64,000 nt of DNA from Talpa occidentalis (GCF_014898055.3 NW_023602073.1:86594678-86658677); one strand, 5' to 3'. Counted from the first letter of the stretch, positions 24,846 to 37,701 are shown. Made by a program: numbers and translations. The notes: a model not told the origin generated them from the letters alone.

Positions 24846-26049
24846 AAAAAATCTCTATTTTGAGAATAAATGGGGTCAGATTGGGTTCTCCTAAATGATC
24901 CTAGTTTAAGGTCCATAACTTAGCTAAATCTTCAGTCTCTTTTGTCATATAACAAGACATACTCACTGGTGCTAGGGATTAGGTTGTAGACAGCTTTGGG
25001 AGGTTATTCTGCTACCACAAATAGTAATAACAAAGAATAACTGTATGTAATACTCCAAGTGAAGTTATGTTATTCAACTAAATAAATTTAACTGGATTCC
25101 ATGAATTTCAATGTTTTTTCATCTTGTGAGAAATAGTTCTACTTTTGGCCTAATTTCCTGATAACCAGATCTTGAACACATTGACAATCTTCTGATTATT
25201 ACTATTTTTTAAATACAAACCATTGTCAGCCATAATTTTCTCCTCCTTACTCAAGTTCCATTTCTGTTGGTTCAATTAAATTATTCTCATCTTTGTCCTA
25301 ACATCAGTAGATGTTGAGAAACCCAAAGAACAAGAGAAGTTTGTTTTTTAGCAGTGGAAGGGGAGAGAAAGACAAACTATGAATTACCTCATAACACCCT
25401 TACTTACACAACTTCTCCACAGAACAAGATCAGATCCTGCAGTAAATAGAAAGAACACCTGGGAGGTGGGAACATTAGAAAGAAAGCTGTCTGGCCTCTT
25501 TTGAAATGGAAAGAACAGAGTGGTCAAGGACTAATACTGTGGCACCACAAACAGACTTTCAAGAGATTGTGGAGGGGACAATGCCAAATTCATATGACAG
25601 ACAGCTCTTTTAGGTTGTACAGTGCCACTTATTCATATGCGGAGGCAAAAGGAAATGCTTTCAACCCGGATCCCAGACACAGAAAGAAGTCCAGGTTTAC
25701 ACCCCACCCTGCAAGGACAGAGTGCCACTCACACTTCATCTTTGCCCATGAGGTGAACCAGCTGCCTTTTTAAAGTGACATCACATCTTATTGCACAGAA
25801 AATTAAACTGTGTGAGCTTTTTCTTAGCATGAAATGTATTCAAATTCCATTTCCACTGCAACGTCCAAGCTTTGGTGTCATTTGGGGAAAAAAAAAAAAA
25901 CTTGATAAAATAATTTATGTAGTTAATATTGGATTTGGGAGCGATGCAATCAAATTGGAAAATGCAAACAAAGGTGCTTTGTAAATTGAGAAGCAAAAAG
26001 ATTTTTTGAAACTGGTGGCAATTACCGGTCTTAATTTCAACTTCTTTTA
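24846..26049. other. Unique DNA, no feature recognised
   Basis: A 90-codon frame at 25501-25773 on the plus strand has no known domain, and I do not call it a gene. Confidence 0.4.
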
Positions 26050-26720
26050 TCTCACCAATGAGAAAAGTGACTGCAGATAGCTTAACTTTCTCAATATCAT
26101 GTCATTCTCTTGCTCCAAGAACTTTCAAGGGCTGTCCATGCCCACCAGAAAAAGTTTAAATCTCTTAGACTTTCATTCAAGACCTTACTCATCCTGATAC
26201 ATATTATCCTTCAAATCAACACCAATTAATTACTGAATAATTACTAAAGTCAACACAGTTTTAGACACCAGCTATAGGCAGATTTGTCTTAAAAGATTTT
26301 ATAATCTTTTCATTTCCCACATGAATAATAACTATAATTAAAATCATCTGTCTATTACAGAGTCTACATTGTATTCTATTCTGCCTATTCAAACTCACCC
26401 ATGATTTTTTACCATGATTTTCTATTAGTGGAGTGAGAGTGTTGCTAAAAATTCTACAATGCACAGCACAGTTCCCTACAAGACTTCTCCAGCCTAAAAT
26501 GTCAATAATATGGAGGTCAAGGTACCCTGCAGACTGGAAGAATACTCTTCCTTTGAACACCTGTGACACTGAACATGTAAATGATCTTTGACATTCACCA
26601 TATATTCAGTATATATTTTTCTTTGACTCTGTCTTCATGTATTATTTTCCCAAATGATTTGGAAATTTGTAAAAGAGAGGGACAATTTTATACTGCTCAG
26701 TATCTCCTTCAATGATTGAT
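26050..26720 (+). repeat. L2-like diverged sequence
   Basis: The blocks ttctcttgctccaagaactttc, aagtttaaatctcttagac and ttcattcaagacc, and later ttaaagagaggga-like text at 26670-26690, follow L2 order on the plus strand but are patchy. Confidence 0.4.
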
Positions 26721-27187
26721 TCCACACCTATAGTAAGCGGTGAAAAAAATCTCTAGCAATAACAGTAACAAAATGTTTTTATTATTCAGAACAAGTGAGT
26801 GTTCCAGGTTTTCATTTATCACTGTCATAGTCCACCAGTTTCAGTATCATCAAAGCTCCCTCATTTCTATATTGTATCTTCAAACCCCTCACTTTCATGA
26901 AAATAGAAAGTTCCAAATTAAAAAAAAAAAAAACCCCAAATCCCAAATTGGTCAATGGGTCTGCCTCAAGTTGGAAAAGAAGTGTGTCAAGTTCAGCACA
27001 AAGACATTGTAACTAAATCTGTTTCATTTGACCATTTCCCCATATGTACACGATATACAGCACTCTGCTTTCTATGTATAACTTCACAAGAGCTTAGAAT
27101 AGAAAAGGGGTTAGTCAGGTAGCTGTGGTCCTGACTGTTGCTTATGTCCTTCCACTGTTGCTTATGGATGACATAGGATAAAATATC
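26721..27187. other. Unique DNA, no feature recognised
   Basis: The only simple-sequence feature is an A-run at 26920-26932. No gene is seen. Confidence 0.4.
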
Positions 27188-27903
27188 CTAAAATCAGGGC
27201 CGCTCTGATGGCGCAGGGATTAAAGTCTCAGCATTATCAAGCTATCCCCAACCACTGTGGAATGAGCTCAATTCCTGGCCAGGGAGCTAACCCACATATG
27301 GTGCAGCAGACCTCACCTGTCTTGCCTGCTGTTCCCCTCAGCAATGTATTTCAGTAGATCCACTGTAGTGCCAGGATAGGCCACTAAGCAAGTTTTCTAT
27401 GATTCCAGCAGACCAGGTAAAGGAGAGTCATGGAGCCCTGGGTGGCTTTCTCAGGCTTTTATTGAGCTTTTACATGTAGTGCAGCAACCAGGTACATGGC
27501 AGGCAGGAGTGCTTTGGGGCCAGGAGGCCGATAGGCCTCCAAGTCCCTGGCAATTCTTTACTCTGGGCTTCTCCAGAGTTCCTTCTTCCCTTTTCTCTCC
27601 TGCTTCTTTCTTGCTTCTTCCTTCTGCTTCTCCTGACCATTATCTCAATACTGAGCCATGCCTCACAGAAGTATATAAGATAGCTTACAACAATGTAACA
27701 ACTGTACTCACCCCATCAGGCAGGGCAATCCTAATGGTGGAAGGGCAGAAAAGCCTGAAAATCATTTACCCTACAGCTCCCTGTTCTGCTCCCCACACTG
27801 TCTCTGGTGAATCCTCTCACTGTAATCACCTCTGGCCTACACCCTGGCTCTTATATGCATAAATAAGTAAAAATAAATATTTAAAAAATATATACTAAAA
27901 ACA
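27188..27903 (+). mobile_element. tRNA-derived SINE, type B (copy 3), split by an LTR
   Basis: The left half is 27197-27363 (head gggccgctctgatggcgcag, B-type body). The right half is 27776-27894 (ctgttctgctccccacac through the (ATAA)n-type tail). The flanks ctaaaatca and ctaaaaaca may be the SINE's own duplication. The LTR between them must be younger than this SINE. Confidence 0.85.
27364..27775 (-). mobile_element. Solo LTR, family A (412 bp) inside a SINE
   Basis: On the plus strand it starts TGTAGTGCC and ends CCCTACA. Read on the minus strand it begins TGTAGGGTAAATGATTTTCAG like its relatives and carries the AATAAA signal (reversed at about 27460). It lies within the 3' half of a SINE. 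I do not see a clean target-site duplication at this copy. Confidence 0.8.
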
Positions 27904-28354
27904 AGGCAGGATTAAAAATTTTAAATGGCCTGAGCACTAAAACGATTATATTTTATCTCACTCCAGCATGGAATTCAAAATAAGTTCAACAAAGTTGTAA
28001 CTTCCCACATAGTGTCTACTACTACACTGGTGCTTTTTAAAAATATCTAATTCTTTCAAATAAAACCTCTCCCCTCCTCTCTCTCTGAACCATTTTGTTT
28101 AATCAATGCCCTCAACACATTAGTCTTTCCATAGGAAATCAGCAGTGGCCTAAAAATTGGTTATCATGCAACAACTTATTCTAACAATGTTGAAAAATAC
28201 TCTTTTTTTAAGGAACAGATATTTCTGTGAATGCAAAATTAACCAAACAGAAATAGTTCCAGAACTCTCATCTAATGAAAGTCTAACCTATCCCTGTAAT
28301 GAACCCAGAAAACTCCAGGGAGAATAGAATACATCTTCATTATAATCTTTACAT
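27904..28354. other. Unique DNA, no feature recognised
   Basis: This is AT-rich and holds no gene or named repeat that I can support. Confidence 0.4.
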
Positions 28355-28669
28355 AGAACAGTGGTTTTCTTTTTTTTTTTTTTTTTTTTTTATTTATTTA
28401 TTCATACAAACACTGGGTACAGTCAGAAGCACGGAAGGGTGAGAGAATTCACCAGAGCCAGAGCAGGGAGCAGAGCAGGCAGAAGCACCAAAGTACACTG
28501 CTGAGGGGAGCAGCGGGCGGCAGGAGAGGTCTGCGCGCCATGCGGGTCCCTCCTCTGGTGGCCGGGGAGCAGCCGGGGATCGAACCGGCGCCACGGAGGC
28601 TACGGGCAGCTTCACAACCCAGCGCTCAACCGCAGCGCTACCGGGGAGGCCCTAGAACAGTGGTTTTCA
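28355..28669 (-). mobile_element. tRNA-derived SINE, type A (copy 4), young
   Basis: The body is 28371-28653 on the minus strand with a 23-nt T run (poly(A) tail). The exact 16-bp duplication tagaacagtggttttc is at 28355-28370 and 28654-28669. It retains many CpGs, a sign of recent insertion. It interrupts the start of a MER20-like element. Confidence 0.95.
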
Positions 28670-29070
28670 ATGGGGTAGAGGAGAAAGTAATTTTGTTCCT
28701 AAGATTAGGTTGTAAGATTTAGCCAATACAAATACAGGAGGCTCAGTTAAATCTGAATTTTTAATAAAGAACAAATGATTTTTAATATAAATATGACCCA
28801 TTCAAAATTTCAGACATAGTTATATATTTAAAAAAACCTGTTTATTCTTTACCTAATATTTAAATTTTACCAAGACTGCTATATTTTATTCAGCAACCTA
28901 TTCCTCAGGGACATTTTCATAATGTCTAGAAACATGTTTGGGGGCCAGGAGGTCTAAATTAAGGATGCGGCCAGGAATGTAGCTAAATATCTTATAGTGC
29001 ATAGGACAACCCAACACAACAAAGAATTATTGAACCCCAAATGTCAATAATGTTGAAGGTGAAAATTTCT
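28656..29070 (+). repeat. MER20-like hAT-Charlie element with extra interior DNA
   Basis: It begins gaacagtggttttcaatggggtag. Blocks typical of MER20 resume at 28910 (gggacattttcataatgtctag, gtgcataggacaacccaacac, aacaaagaattattgaaccc, aaatgtcaataatg). About 200 bp at 28705-28905 do not fit and are an older insertion or unrelated sequence. It has no coding capacity. Confidence 0.7.
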
Positions 29071-29079
29071 AATCTAGGA

Positions 29080-29222
29080 TGATCTTTGAGAACATCTAAT
29101 CAATCCTCTTCTTTTAATCAGAGAGGAGCAGAAAGTCTGGAGGAGTTAAGGTGGCTTGTTTTAAGCCTCACAGCTAATTACTTTCAAAGTTGGTCCAGCT
29201 TGGAGGCAAATCTAGAAAACAT
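29080..29222 (+). repeat. MIR-family fragment
   Basis: The blocks gaacatctaatcaatcctct, ttaatcagagaggagcag, aaggtggcttgttttaagcc-tcacagct and agcttggaggcaaatctag follow the order of the MIR/MIR3 reverse strand (fraction of bases to tracked consensus not computed). Confidence 0.45.
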
Positions 29223-31868
29223 TTCTGTGCTGCTAGGAAATGTTACCTATTAAAGCAGATACACTTAAACTATCCAAGTGTCTTCCCTCAGTCTTCTCCA
29301 ATAGAGAACATCAATCAACCCCCTGGGTGGTCTCTAGCTGGGAGACAGAAAGGGGTATAGGGTTTGGAACAAAGTTTTTGTTCAAATATTTTTCCAAATC
29401 TTTTCCCCCAACCTTAATTTTATTTATGGGAAAGGAAGGCAAGAGTGAAAAGCTGGCTTGGAATGAGATCTGATTATGTCTACTCTTCCCTAGTCCCACT
29501 TTTTCTTTGACCTACAAAGATACATTGTTTGAATGTTTGAGAGAGTTTACTTGCCTTATTTAAGAATCTCCCTGCTCCTGGATGTGGGAAAATTGTTTAA
29601 ATAGAAACCAACCCCAAAAAAATTACTAAGTATTACAAAAGGAAAATGAAGGCATTGATGAAACCTTCTAGAGATTATTTGGGGGATGGCCAAATGTCAG
29701 AGGCCTGTGAAATAACACGGAGAGCGGTGTACTGAAAATGTATTCATACGTCAATTCTTGCCACATACGGTTTGCTTGGAGGCCCCAAAGCAAGCAACAT
29801 GGCTCATCTGAGTAAAGAGCTAGCCAAGATAATCTAATGACCTAAGAATCCAATGACACTATACACTGTCTCTGATCCTGTTTGGTTTTATTTTAACAGT
29901 CCAATTTTTATTGCTTCTCTTTTGTGAGTGTCTAAAATGACTCCCTGTTGCTGCTTACTGAAAATTTCTCTTAAATTATGAGTTGAGGTTTTATAAATGT
30001 AGTTTTTAAAATATTCATTCAGCATGCTATTAATTATTAGTATGAATTTTTGGCAGCACCAGACTAAAGAAGAATAATTGCTTCAACCACATTATCTAAC
30101 TGAGGAAATACCCATGGTACTAAGATAATTTTTGTATGAAACAAAAAATGAATTTAAAAAGTGCATATCTTATTGGAGATATTGGTACGATTTTCTCACA
30201 TCTTTCCCAGTCCCTTCAGCCCCATTATTCACTCATTCTTTTCACTTTGAAAAGAATTACAACTTTGTCATTAATGTTGCCCAAATCAGGCCTGGTACAC
30301 CTAAACTCTGAACCAATTGCTTTTTTAAATTCTCTTAGAAAAGCCATCCTCTCATTGTTATTCCTTATGGACACATGATTTGCAATTATTTTTTTGTTGA
30401 TTCATTGATTTAACAGGAAAGCATTTCTACTGCAGGATCTCAATAGCTTCTCAATAGACAGTAGTACCTGTCTCAATATAAAGGCTTCCCATACACTTTG
30501 CATTCTCAAGAGAATTAGGAGATAATTTTCAAAATTCTCAAAGCACTTACGTATTTCCTAGAAGCCAACTATCCCAAATATTTACATTCATCACTTCACG
30601 TAAGTTATTATAAACTATTCCAATCACATACTATTTTGAGAAAGCAAATGCAACTTACTCCTGGTTCTAATTTTTATCTCATTTGGGAAAACATTTGGTT
30701 ATCACACAACCAATAGAGATGGCAGTGTCCTGTAACTGAGTCTCCACAGTTTCTTCTGCCACTGCTCTTGACCTAAAAGTCATAGAAAATCTCCCCAGTC
30801 AAGTAAGTTAAGAACATGTCTAAATGTTCTTTGGTTGGAACCACAAGTATTTACTGCAGTCTCCACAACTACAAACTTCCTCAGGAAGTTTAAGGAACCA
30901 TCAAGTTAATTAGAATTATTGAGATGTCTTTGTTAAATCTCAGCAATGATTTATCTGAGATGAATGATTTAAAGGGATGGAGACAGTCTCCCCAGAATTT
31001 AACACCCTTTGGATAAAATCATCTTTCCACCATTTTAAAGACATTTAGCTCATATACACCTTTTTGATGTATAAGATCATTTAATGTACATTTATGTACT
31101 TAAATATTAATATTTGATATTAATATCAAATAAATTTAATATTGTTCTGAGGAAAATCTATCATGTCCTAAAGCAAACAGTTGAATTTTATCAAGGAATA
31201 ATATTAGATATTAAGTAATTTCTGTAGTTGAGAATTCATTATCAATAAATTATTTTACAAAATAAATAGCTTAGAATTTCAGTTATTTTAGGGGGAAATA
31301 ATTATCAGAATTATTGATTATGGCTTTAATTCTCCCCTGAGGCTTAATTTAACACCCACATGAAAAATGCCCCTTTTGGAAGTGGGAATTCATCCTCTAA
31401 TTCTGAAATTCTATTGCAAATCTCATTTAAAAATAATGTGTTTTTATACATCTCATCTCAGAAGATAAACAAGGCAATATGGACAAAAGACACTATAAAA
31501 GGATTCAATAAAAACTTGAGCTTTTCTGGGTGCTACAAAAAAAAAAGCTGTTGAATAGAATGCTAGTTAGGTTTTATTCCAGCTTTGGTGGTCATGATTT
31601 GTTTATAAAAGAAATAAATCATGTTGATAAAAATAGAACTGGCCCGAGCAAGCTGATTTATGAAGAAATATTTAGTACTTTCAAATTTTTATGTGGTCAA
31701 GATGTTGTACATGACTCAAGTAAGGTTTACTAGAATGACTCCCATGCACTATCTTTCCTATCTGATCTTTCAGTTTGTTACAGATATCTCATCAAATCTA
31801 ATTCCATGAAATCAAGTTTCTCCAACTCTTTAAATCTGGACTGTAGAGAACCTTAGCCCACAAAACAA
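29223..31868. other. Unique AT-rich DNA
   Basis: No gene or named repeat is supported. A perfect 22-bp palindrome lies at 31111-31132. Confidence 0.4.
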
Positions 31869-32005
31869 TGCCTATGTGTTAGGCATTGCTCTAAACAAAA
31901 TGAACTTATATCACTATCAGAACTACCTTACAAAGTAGTATCATTGTCATTGTCATTATCAAGATCTGAGGCACAGAGAAGTTAAGAAATATAGGTAACA
32001 TTTCT
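31869..32005 (-). repeat. MIR, reverse orientation
   Basis: The blocks atgtgttaggcattgctctaa, accttacaaagtagtatcat and gatctgaggcacagagaagttaag are the reverse complement of the MIR 3' half. Confidence 0.75.
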
Positions 32006-32009
32006 CTGC

Positions 32010-32307
32010 TAAAATTTGAGCCAGGGCCTCCCCTGGTGGCGCAGCAGTTGAGCATTGGGCTGCGAAGCTGCCCGCAGCCTCTGCAGCTCCAGTTCGATCC
32101 CCAGCCACCAGTGAGAGTCCCACATGGCGTTGCAGACCTCTCCTACCGCACCCACTGCTCTCTTCAGCAGTGTATTTAGTCACTCTGCCTGTTCTGTTCC
32201 CCGCTCTGGCTCTGGTGAGTTCTCTCACTCTTCCGAGCTTTTGACTGTACCCAGTGCTTGTATAAATTAATTAATTAATTAATTAATTAAAATAAAATTT
32301 GAGTCCA
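32010..32307 (+). mobile_element. tRNA-derived SINE, type A (copy 5)
   Basis: The body is 32024-32293 with an (AATT)n tail. The duplication is aaaatttgagcca before and aaaatttgagtcca after (32294-32307). The A box and B box are recognisable. Confidence 0.92.
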
Positions 32308-32599
32308 GATAGCTGGACTCAAGAGTCCATTCTTTTACTGCCTCTCTTGATAGAAAAACATTTATTTTTCCTTTGCTCAAAATTATGTTTACACATATAT
32401 TTTTAAATGGGATCATAGGTATTTTTACTCAACATAGCATTATGAGTATTTTTCAAAGCCATCATAGAGCAAAAAGAAAAACTAAGCCTATAGTTCTCAA
32501 AGTACAGAAACAACGGAGATGTTTCCTGATTGCGACAATTTTCCCTAGGAAGCTTGCAATTTGAGACACACACACTGTAGGAGAATCAACCCTGCACTA

Positions 32600-32690
32600 A
32601 AATTTCAACCTTAGGTCCTAGGGACATAAAGCAATTATTTAATTTTTCTGGGCCCCTTTTCTACACTGATTTCTTAAATGAGCATGTTCA
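32600..32690 (+). repeat. MIR fragment
   Basis: The blocks ttatttaatttttctgggc and tgatttcttaaatgagc fit the centre of MIR. It is short and diverged. Confidence 0.4.
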
Positions 32691-33256
32691 ATTAGGCAAT
32701 CTCCAGATTCCATGCCCTAAAGTGCTTGTGTACACATTCAGAACAACAAACATTCAAAGATTCTTACTGAATGCCACTTTCACAAGAGTACATACATGCA
32801 TGTGAGATACATGCTCAGTGGCAGAGAACACAGGGTATGAGAGATGAGGTGTGGTAACAGAAGTATTTTCTCAAAGGCACCTACAAGACTTTCAAGTGAA
32901 TATCACAGCACATACAAAGGCATAGCAGTCCCTGAGATAGTCAGATGTAGGTGTGTTACTCTAAGTGCCCTTTCTAGCAGTGCATCTTTACCTCAACTGA
33001 CTGCCTTCAGTCACCTGGTTAATATCCACATCTGGGAAAACCTCTCTTACTGCTTCTCTTTCTCCCCTTAACAACTATGAAACCCACATGAATCTGCCTA
33101 TTCTGAACATCTCATGTCTTTAAGGCCTAGCTCCAAATATGTTCCAATGGAAGGTGATATTTAAAATTTTTAAAGACCAACCACAATTGATGCCAGTTGT
33201 AGCATTGACATTCAACCCCTTCTAGCATTAATGTATGAACCTTTAGTTTTTGAACT
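32691..33256. other. Unique DNA, no feature recognised
   Basis: I see no gene or named repeat here. Confidence 0.4.
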
Positions 33257-33597
33257 GTGGGGGAGGCATATAGAATCCCAGGGAGGACCTCACTGCAGCA
33301 ATGGCAGGGTCACACTGGTCCAACAAAAAGCATACTGGCTCAACAAGAACGGGTAACGGGCATAATCATATTGTCCATCCTGACATGTACCAACTTAACA
33401 TCAACAAAAATATTATAACTGAAAATAAGATAAAATGTTTACTGATAAATCACACATACATGTATGTATGTATATGTACATACACATATCAATAGAGAAC
33501 CTTTGCTTAAAAACACCCTTTCCTCCCTCACTCTAATAAATTCTCTCAAACTAGAGGCAGAACTACTGCAAAGACTGTTTTTATTCTCCTGTCACTT
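33257..33597 (+). mobile_element. Possible old LTR
   Basis: The segment starts TGTGGGGGAGGC and could end CTCCTGTCA. It has a TAATAAATTCTCTC signal followed by a short G/T-rich end, as in LTR R-U5 regions, and an internal (CATA/TATG) tract at 33450-33490. No target-site duplication or second copy is seen, so this is tentative. Confidence 0.35.
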
Positions 33598-35257
33598 ATG
33601 GCTTCCTGGAGTGCAGAGATGGCTCAGTTCATAAAGTTGCCTCCATCCCTTCACTCATTCCACCTTGATAGGCACCATTTCAGCAGCTCCTTAGCTCCAG
33701 TACATCCACTGGGTTCACAGCATCTCAAGAACAGTTTAGATGGACGTGGGGATTAAAGACAATGGCTACTCAGACAAGTGTTTATTTCTCATTGCCACTA
33801 CTTCCTCTATATGTGAGAATTTTCCAGCAGCAAAAAAATTTTTAAATGTTCACTTTATAGGTGAGAAATGCCAAGTTGAAATATTTGGTTCTTGGTAGGG
33901 AGCAAGCAAATGAGATCCATGAGAGAAGAACATGCCTGAGAGCAAAAGGTCTTAAGGCCAGTGTCTGTCTGCATTTAGTGCCAAGTACTGGAGCATGGAC
34001 TGCTGCTCTCAGTGCACAATTCAAGCTCGCTATTGCGCTCTTTGTATGTCTCACAGTTCCTTCCTCTAAATTATAATGCTATGGAAAAAGATATTTAATT
34101 TATGCATTTCAACCATTTCCTAGCACTTGCCATTCAGTATACAAAATCAGCATTAAATGACTGAATTATCTTGTTCTGTTATAACCTAATTTGTGGGAGG
34201 AGGTGGGAGAGGGGTGACACTAAAGAGAAAGAAAAATAATAAGCTAATTACATTCAAGTGTAAACATACCTAATCTTTTTTTTAACAAGACAGCAAATTG
34301 CAAATAGACTGGATGAGAATTTTTCCTGTTAACTCACATGATTCACTGAAACTTCTAAAGCTTAAATAGCTTTCAGGGTAGCAAAACAAGGGGCCACTAT
34401 AATATATTTGACCTGGAAAACAACCAAAGATAAGAGTCTTAACTAAAGAAAAATATTAGTAAAGCATTATGCAAACAATATACTTCAACCCAGAATAAGC
34501 TATCTAATGTTTTTTATCTTAGTTTATTCAGATTAGTTTCTTTATATTCATAACCCTAACTTAGATTTGGTCAACTTTTCTGCATCACTTTATTTTCTTA
34601 TCCAGGGATGTCTGCAAATGGTCAAGTATCTGAAAGAAAGTGTTAACTGAGTTATTCACATTAGGACTGTGCTTACTTCACACAGGTTAAAAACAAGGAG
34701 AGAAAAGAGGGCACAGCTGAAAATATTGCTATGTTTCTGAGGCTTTTTGTAAATCCACATTTTATGAAATAAAACCATGGAACTGTATCATGATGCCTAA
34801 ATATTAAAAGGAAATATAATGCTTCACAGAAGTCATTCTGGCACAGATTTGGTCTGCCCTTAAGAATACAAGACATCAGATCCTTGATGTCATTTTTTAA
34901 GATTATAAAGCTCTATGATTTTGATTAACTTGATTTTTAGAACTTAGGCCTAATGCTCAAATAATTATATTTAATTATTACATAAGATTTTTTAAATGAA
35001 CAGTAAGATTTTCTTTCACATGACTTAAAAAAGGAAATTATACATAAATAATTAAAATATATTTAAAGTACAGATGTTTGAGTTTAACCATCAAAGGATG
35101 TTACGGGAGTTGGAGGGGAAAAATACCAACATATGTCCCAACATGGCATTGATATTAACAAATAACCCTAAAGTGCTTTCTGCAAAAATAACAGAAAAAC
35201 TCTACACACTAAATAAATATCCATACCTGCCAGGAAACATTTTCTTTTTTCTTTTTT
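33598..35257. other. Unique DNA, no feature recognised
   Basis: Overlapping short frames on both strands at 33842-34076 carry no recognisable domain. Confidence 0.4.
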
Positions 35258-35265
35258 TAAATTTT

Positions 35266-35521
35266 TTTAAAGATTTATTTATTTATGCATACAAGAATGG
35301 GGGTACAGGCCAGAGGTGTGGGGGGTAAGAGGTTTCACCAGAGACAGAGGGGAACAGGCAGATTGACTGAAATACACTGTTGAGGAGAGCAGCGGGAGAG
35401 TCAGGAGAGGTCTGCTGTGGCCATGTGGGTTGCTCCCTAGCAGGGGATCGAACTCATGCTGCAGTGGCTGCGGTTAGGTTCATAGGTTGTGTCTTAACCC
35501 CTTGCGCTACCAGGGAGGCCC
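35266..35521 (-). mobile_element. tRNA-derived SINE, type B (copy 6)
   Basis: On the plus strand it runs aaagatttatttatttatgca to ctaccagggaggccc, i.e. a minus-strand SINE with the B-type head (gtcttaacccc reversed). A 7-bp acatttt repeat on either side may be the duplication. Confidence 0.9.
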
Positions 35522-35759
35522 ATACATTTTTTTTTAAAGAAAAAATTAATGCCTGGACATTTTTTGAATTTTGCAAAGCAAAATTTATAGACAGATTTTT
35601 CTCCTAGCTTATGTTAATGAACAAAATAATGACATTTTTATGCTACCTCGCAGCCAGCCAATTCACACCTTCTTATGTACAAAAACTTACAGTTCATTAA
35701 CAGTGAATACATTTACTTACCTATAAAAACACTATTTCCATCCCAGATTGTTCTTTCAA

Positions 35760-36928
35760 ATCTGTACTGCTAACCTCTAACAGACACACCAAACCTCTTA
35801 AACGCAATTCCTGCTTTTCCCTTTGAACTGCTCCTCCTCAGACCTTCCTATCTGGTAGGTAACTCCATCTATGTACTTGCTAGACTCAAGAGTTTGAAAT
35901 CACACCTGACCACTCCTTTTGTCCAATGTTCCCATTCAGTTCACCCAGATATCTTACAGCAGTAATTACAAAGTGTATAGGATCTGATTAGTTCTGATCA
36001 CTACCATTGCTAAGACCCTAGACTTAGTCACCATCATCTTCCACCTCAATGTTGCAACAACCTCCAGCTAGTCTTCTTACTTCTGTCCTTGTCCCACTAC
36101 AATGTCTTCTTAACACAGAAGTTTGACTGGTCTTTTTTTTTTAAAGATTTATTTATTTATGCATACAAGAATGGGGGGACAGGCCAGATGCGCGGGAGGG
36201 TGAGAATTCACCAGAGACACAGCGGGGAACAGAATAGGCAGACGACGAAATGCGCTGCTGAGGGGAGCAGTGGACAAGACAGGAGAGGTCTGCTGTGCCA
36301 TGTGGGACCCTCGCCGGTCAGCCAGGATAGAACCGGTGCTGCAGAGGCTGCGGACATCTTTACAGCACATTCTCTCTCAGAATAAGAGTCAAAATTCTTA
36401 CAATTGCTTACATGACCCTACTTGATTTGTGTGTTACCTCTCAAACCTCTTCTCCAACTACCCTCTTGATCACTCTGCTCCAATCCACATCTTGCTATTA
36501 CTTGAACATGACACACATGACTTAGGCCTGTGTCCTAGCTGTTTTCTCTGACTGGAATGTTCTTAGCCCAGATGGCTTACTGTCCACCCTTCTAAAGTCT
36601 TAATTCAAACGTCACCTTCTCAGAATAGGGTACATGTGTCCTGAGTACCCTATTTGAAATCATAATTCTCATTTCTCTAACCACACCCAGCACTTTTAAT
36701 TCCTCTAGCCCTGTTTTATTTTTTATAACATTTATCACTTTAAAACTTGTGATATTATTTTCTTATGAATTGTGTTAATTATTTACAATATCCCCCAATT
36801 CTTGGCATGTACGTTCCACAAGAGAATTTATCTTTGTCTTTTTTTGTTCATTCACATATCCCAAGAACCTGAAACAGTATCTGGCACATGGGACACTGGA
36901 TAAATACTTGTTGAAATAATTAATAGAT
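35760..36928 (+). repeat. L2 LINE 3' region, interrupted by a SINE
   Basis: The left part (35760-36133) has blocks like caatgttgcaacaacctccagc and ctacaatgtcttcttaac. The right part (36373-36928) has cacttttaattcctctagccctg, acatttatcacttt and the closing cagtatctggcacatgggacac...aaatacttgttgaaa, the characteristic L2 3' end. The SINE between them is younger. Confidence 0.75.
36134..36372 (-). mobile_element. tRNA-derived SINE (copy 7), truncated at its 5' (tRNA) end
   Basis: The tail and body are clear on the minus strand (tttaaagatttatttatttatgca to gctgcagaggctgcgga), but the terminal tRNA-like head ending in gaggccc is missing. It interrupts an L2. Confidence 0.85.
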
Positions 36929-37320
36929 GCATGGATTCATTACTTTATCAAACAGCAGAAATTCACTGCTAGTCTTCATTTATGTATCAATTCATACATC
37001 CATTCATCAACAATTTTATAACTTACTAAGTACCTATTCTGTATTCCATATGTATTCCATACTCAATTTTCCCATTAGACAATCTGATAATTAAAACTGG
37101 GATCACATTTCATGTACTAACATACAAAGATAAAGTTGGGATGGAAAAGATCTAAAATTAAGATTTTATCTAGTTACCACTATCAAATAGAGTTTTCCAT
37201 AATGATAGAAATGGTCTGTGCTGTCCAGTACAGTAACCACCAGCCACATGAAAATTTTAACACTTTAAGCGCAACCAGTATGATTGTAGAACTGATGTTC
37301 ATGTTAACTGATTTAAATTT
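36929..37320. other. Unique DNA, no feature recognised
   Basis: A run resembling an L2/MIR 3' end at 36960-37030 (cattcatcaac, ctaagtacctattctg) is too short to name. Confidence 0.35.
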
Positions 37321-37321
37321 T

Positions 37322-37587
37322 TTTAAAGATTTATTTATTTATTCATACAAGAACTGGGGTATAAGCCGAAAGTGCAGGGGGGTGAGAGGATACACCAGAG
37401 AGAGGAGGGAGCAGAACAGGCAGATCTACTGAAATACACTGTCAAGGGGAGCAGCAGGTGAGGCAAGAGAGATCTGCTGCACCATGTGGGTTGCTCCCTG
37501 GCCTGCCGGGGATCGAACTTGTGCTGCAATGGCTGGTGATAGCTTGATAGCGCTGTCTATAACCCCTGCACCACCAGGGAGGCCCCT
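37322..37587 (-). mobile_element. tRNA-derived SINE, type B (copy 8)
   Basis: A complete minus-strand copy from ttaaagatttatttatttattca to ccaccagggaggcccc, with the B-type internal sequence (gatagcttgatagcgctgtc). The duplication is unclear. Confidence 0.9.
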
Positions 37588-37701
37588 GTGGCTATCACAG
37601 GTGACTCTAGTTCATCCCTCTGCCTACACCTAGGGCTATAGGACACCTACTCTATCTCTAAGATACCCAAGGTATGTTGTTAACTATACATTTTTCCTCA
37701 G

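Noticed and set aside
25501..25773. 90-codon frame
   Set aside because: No recognisable domain and no splice or promoter context I could defend.
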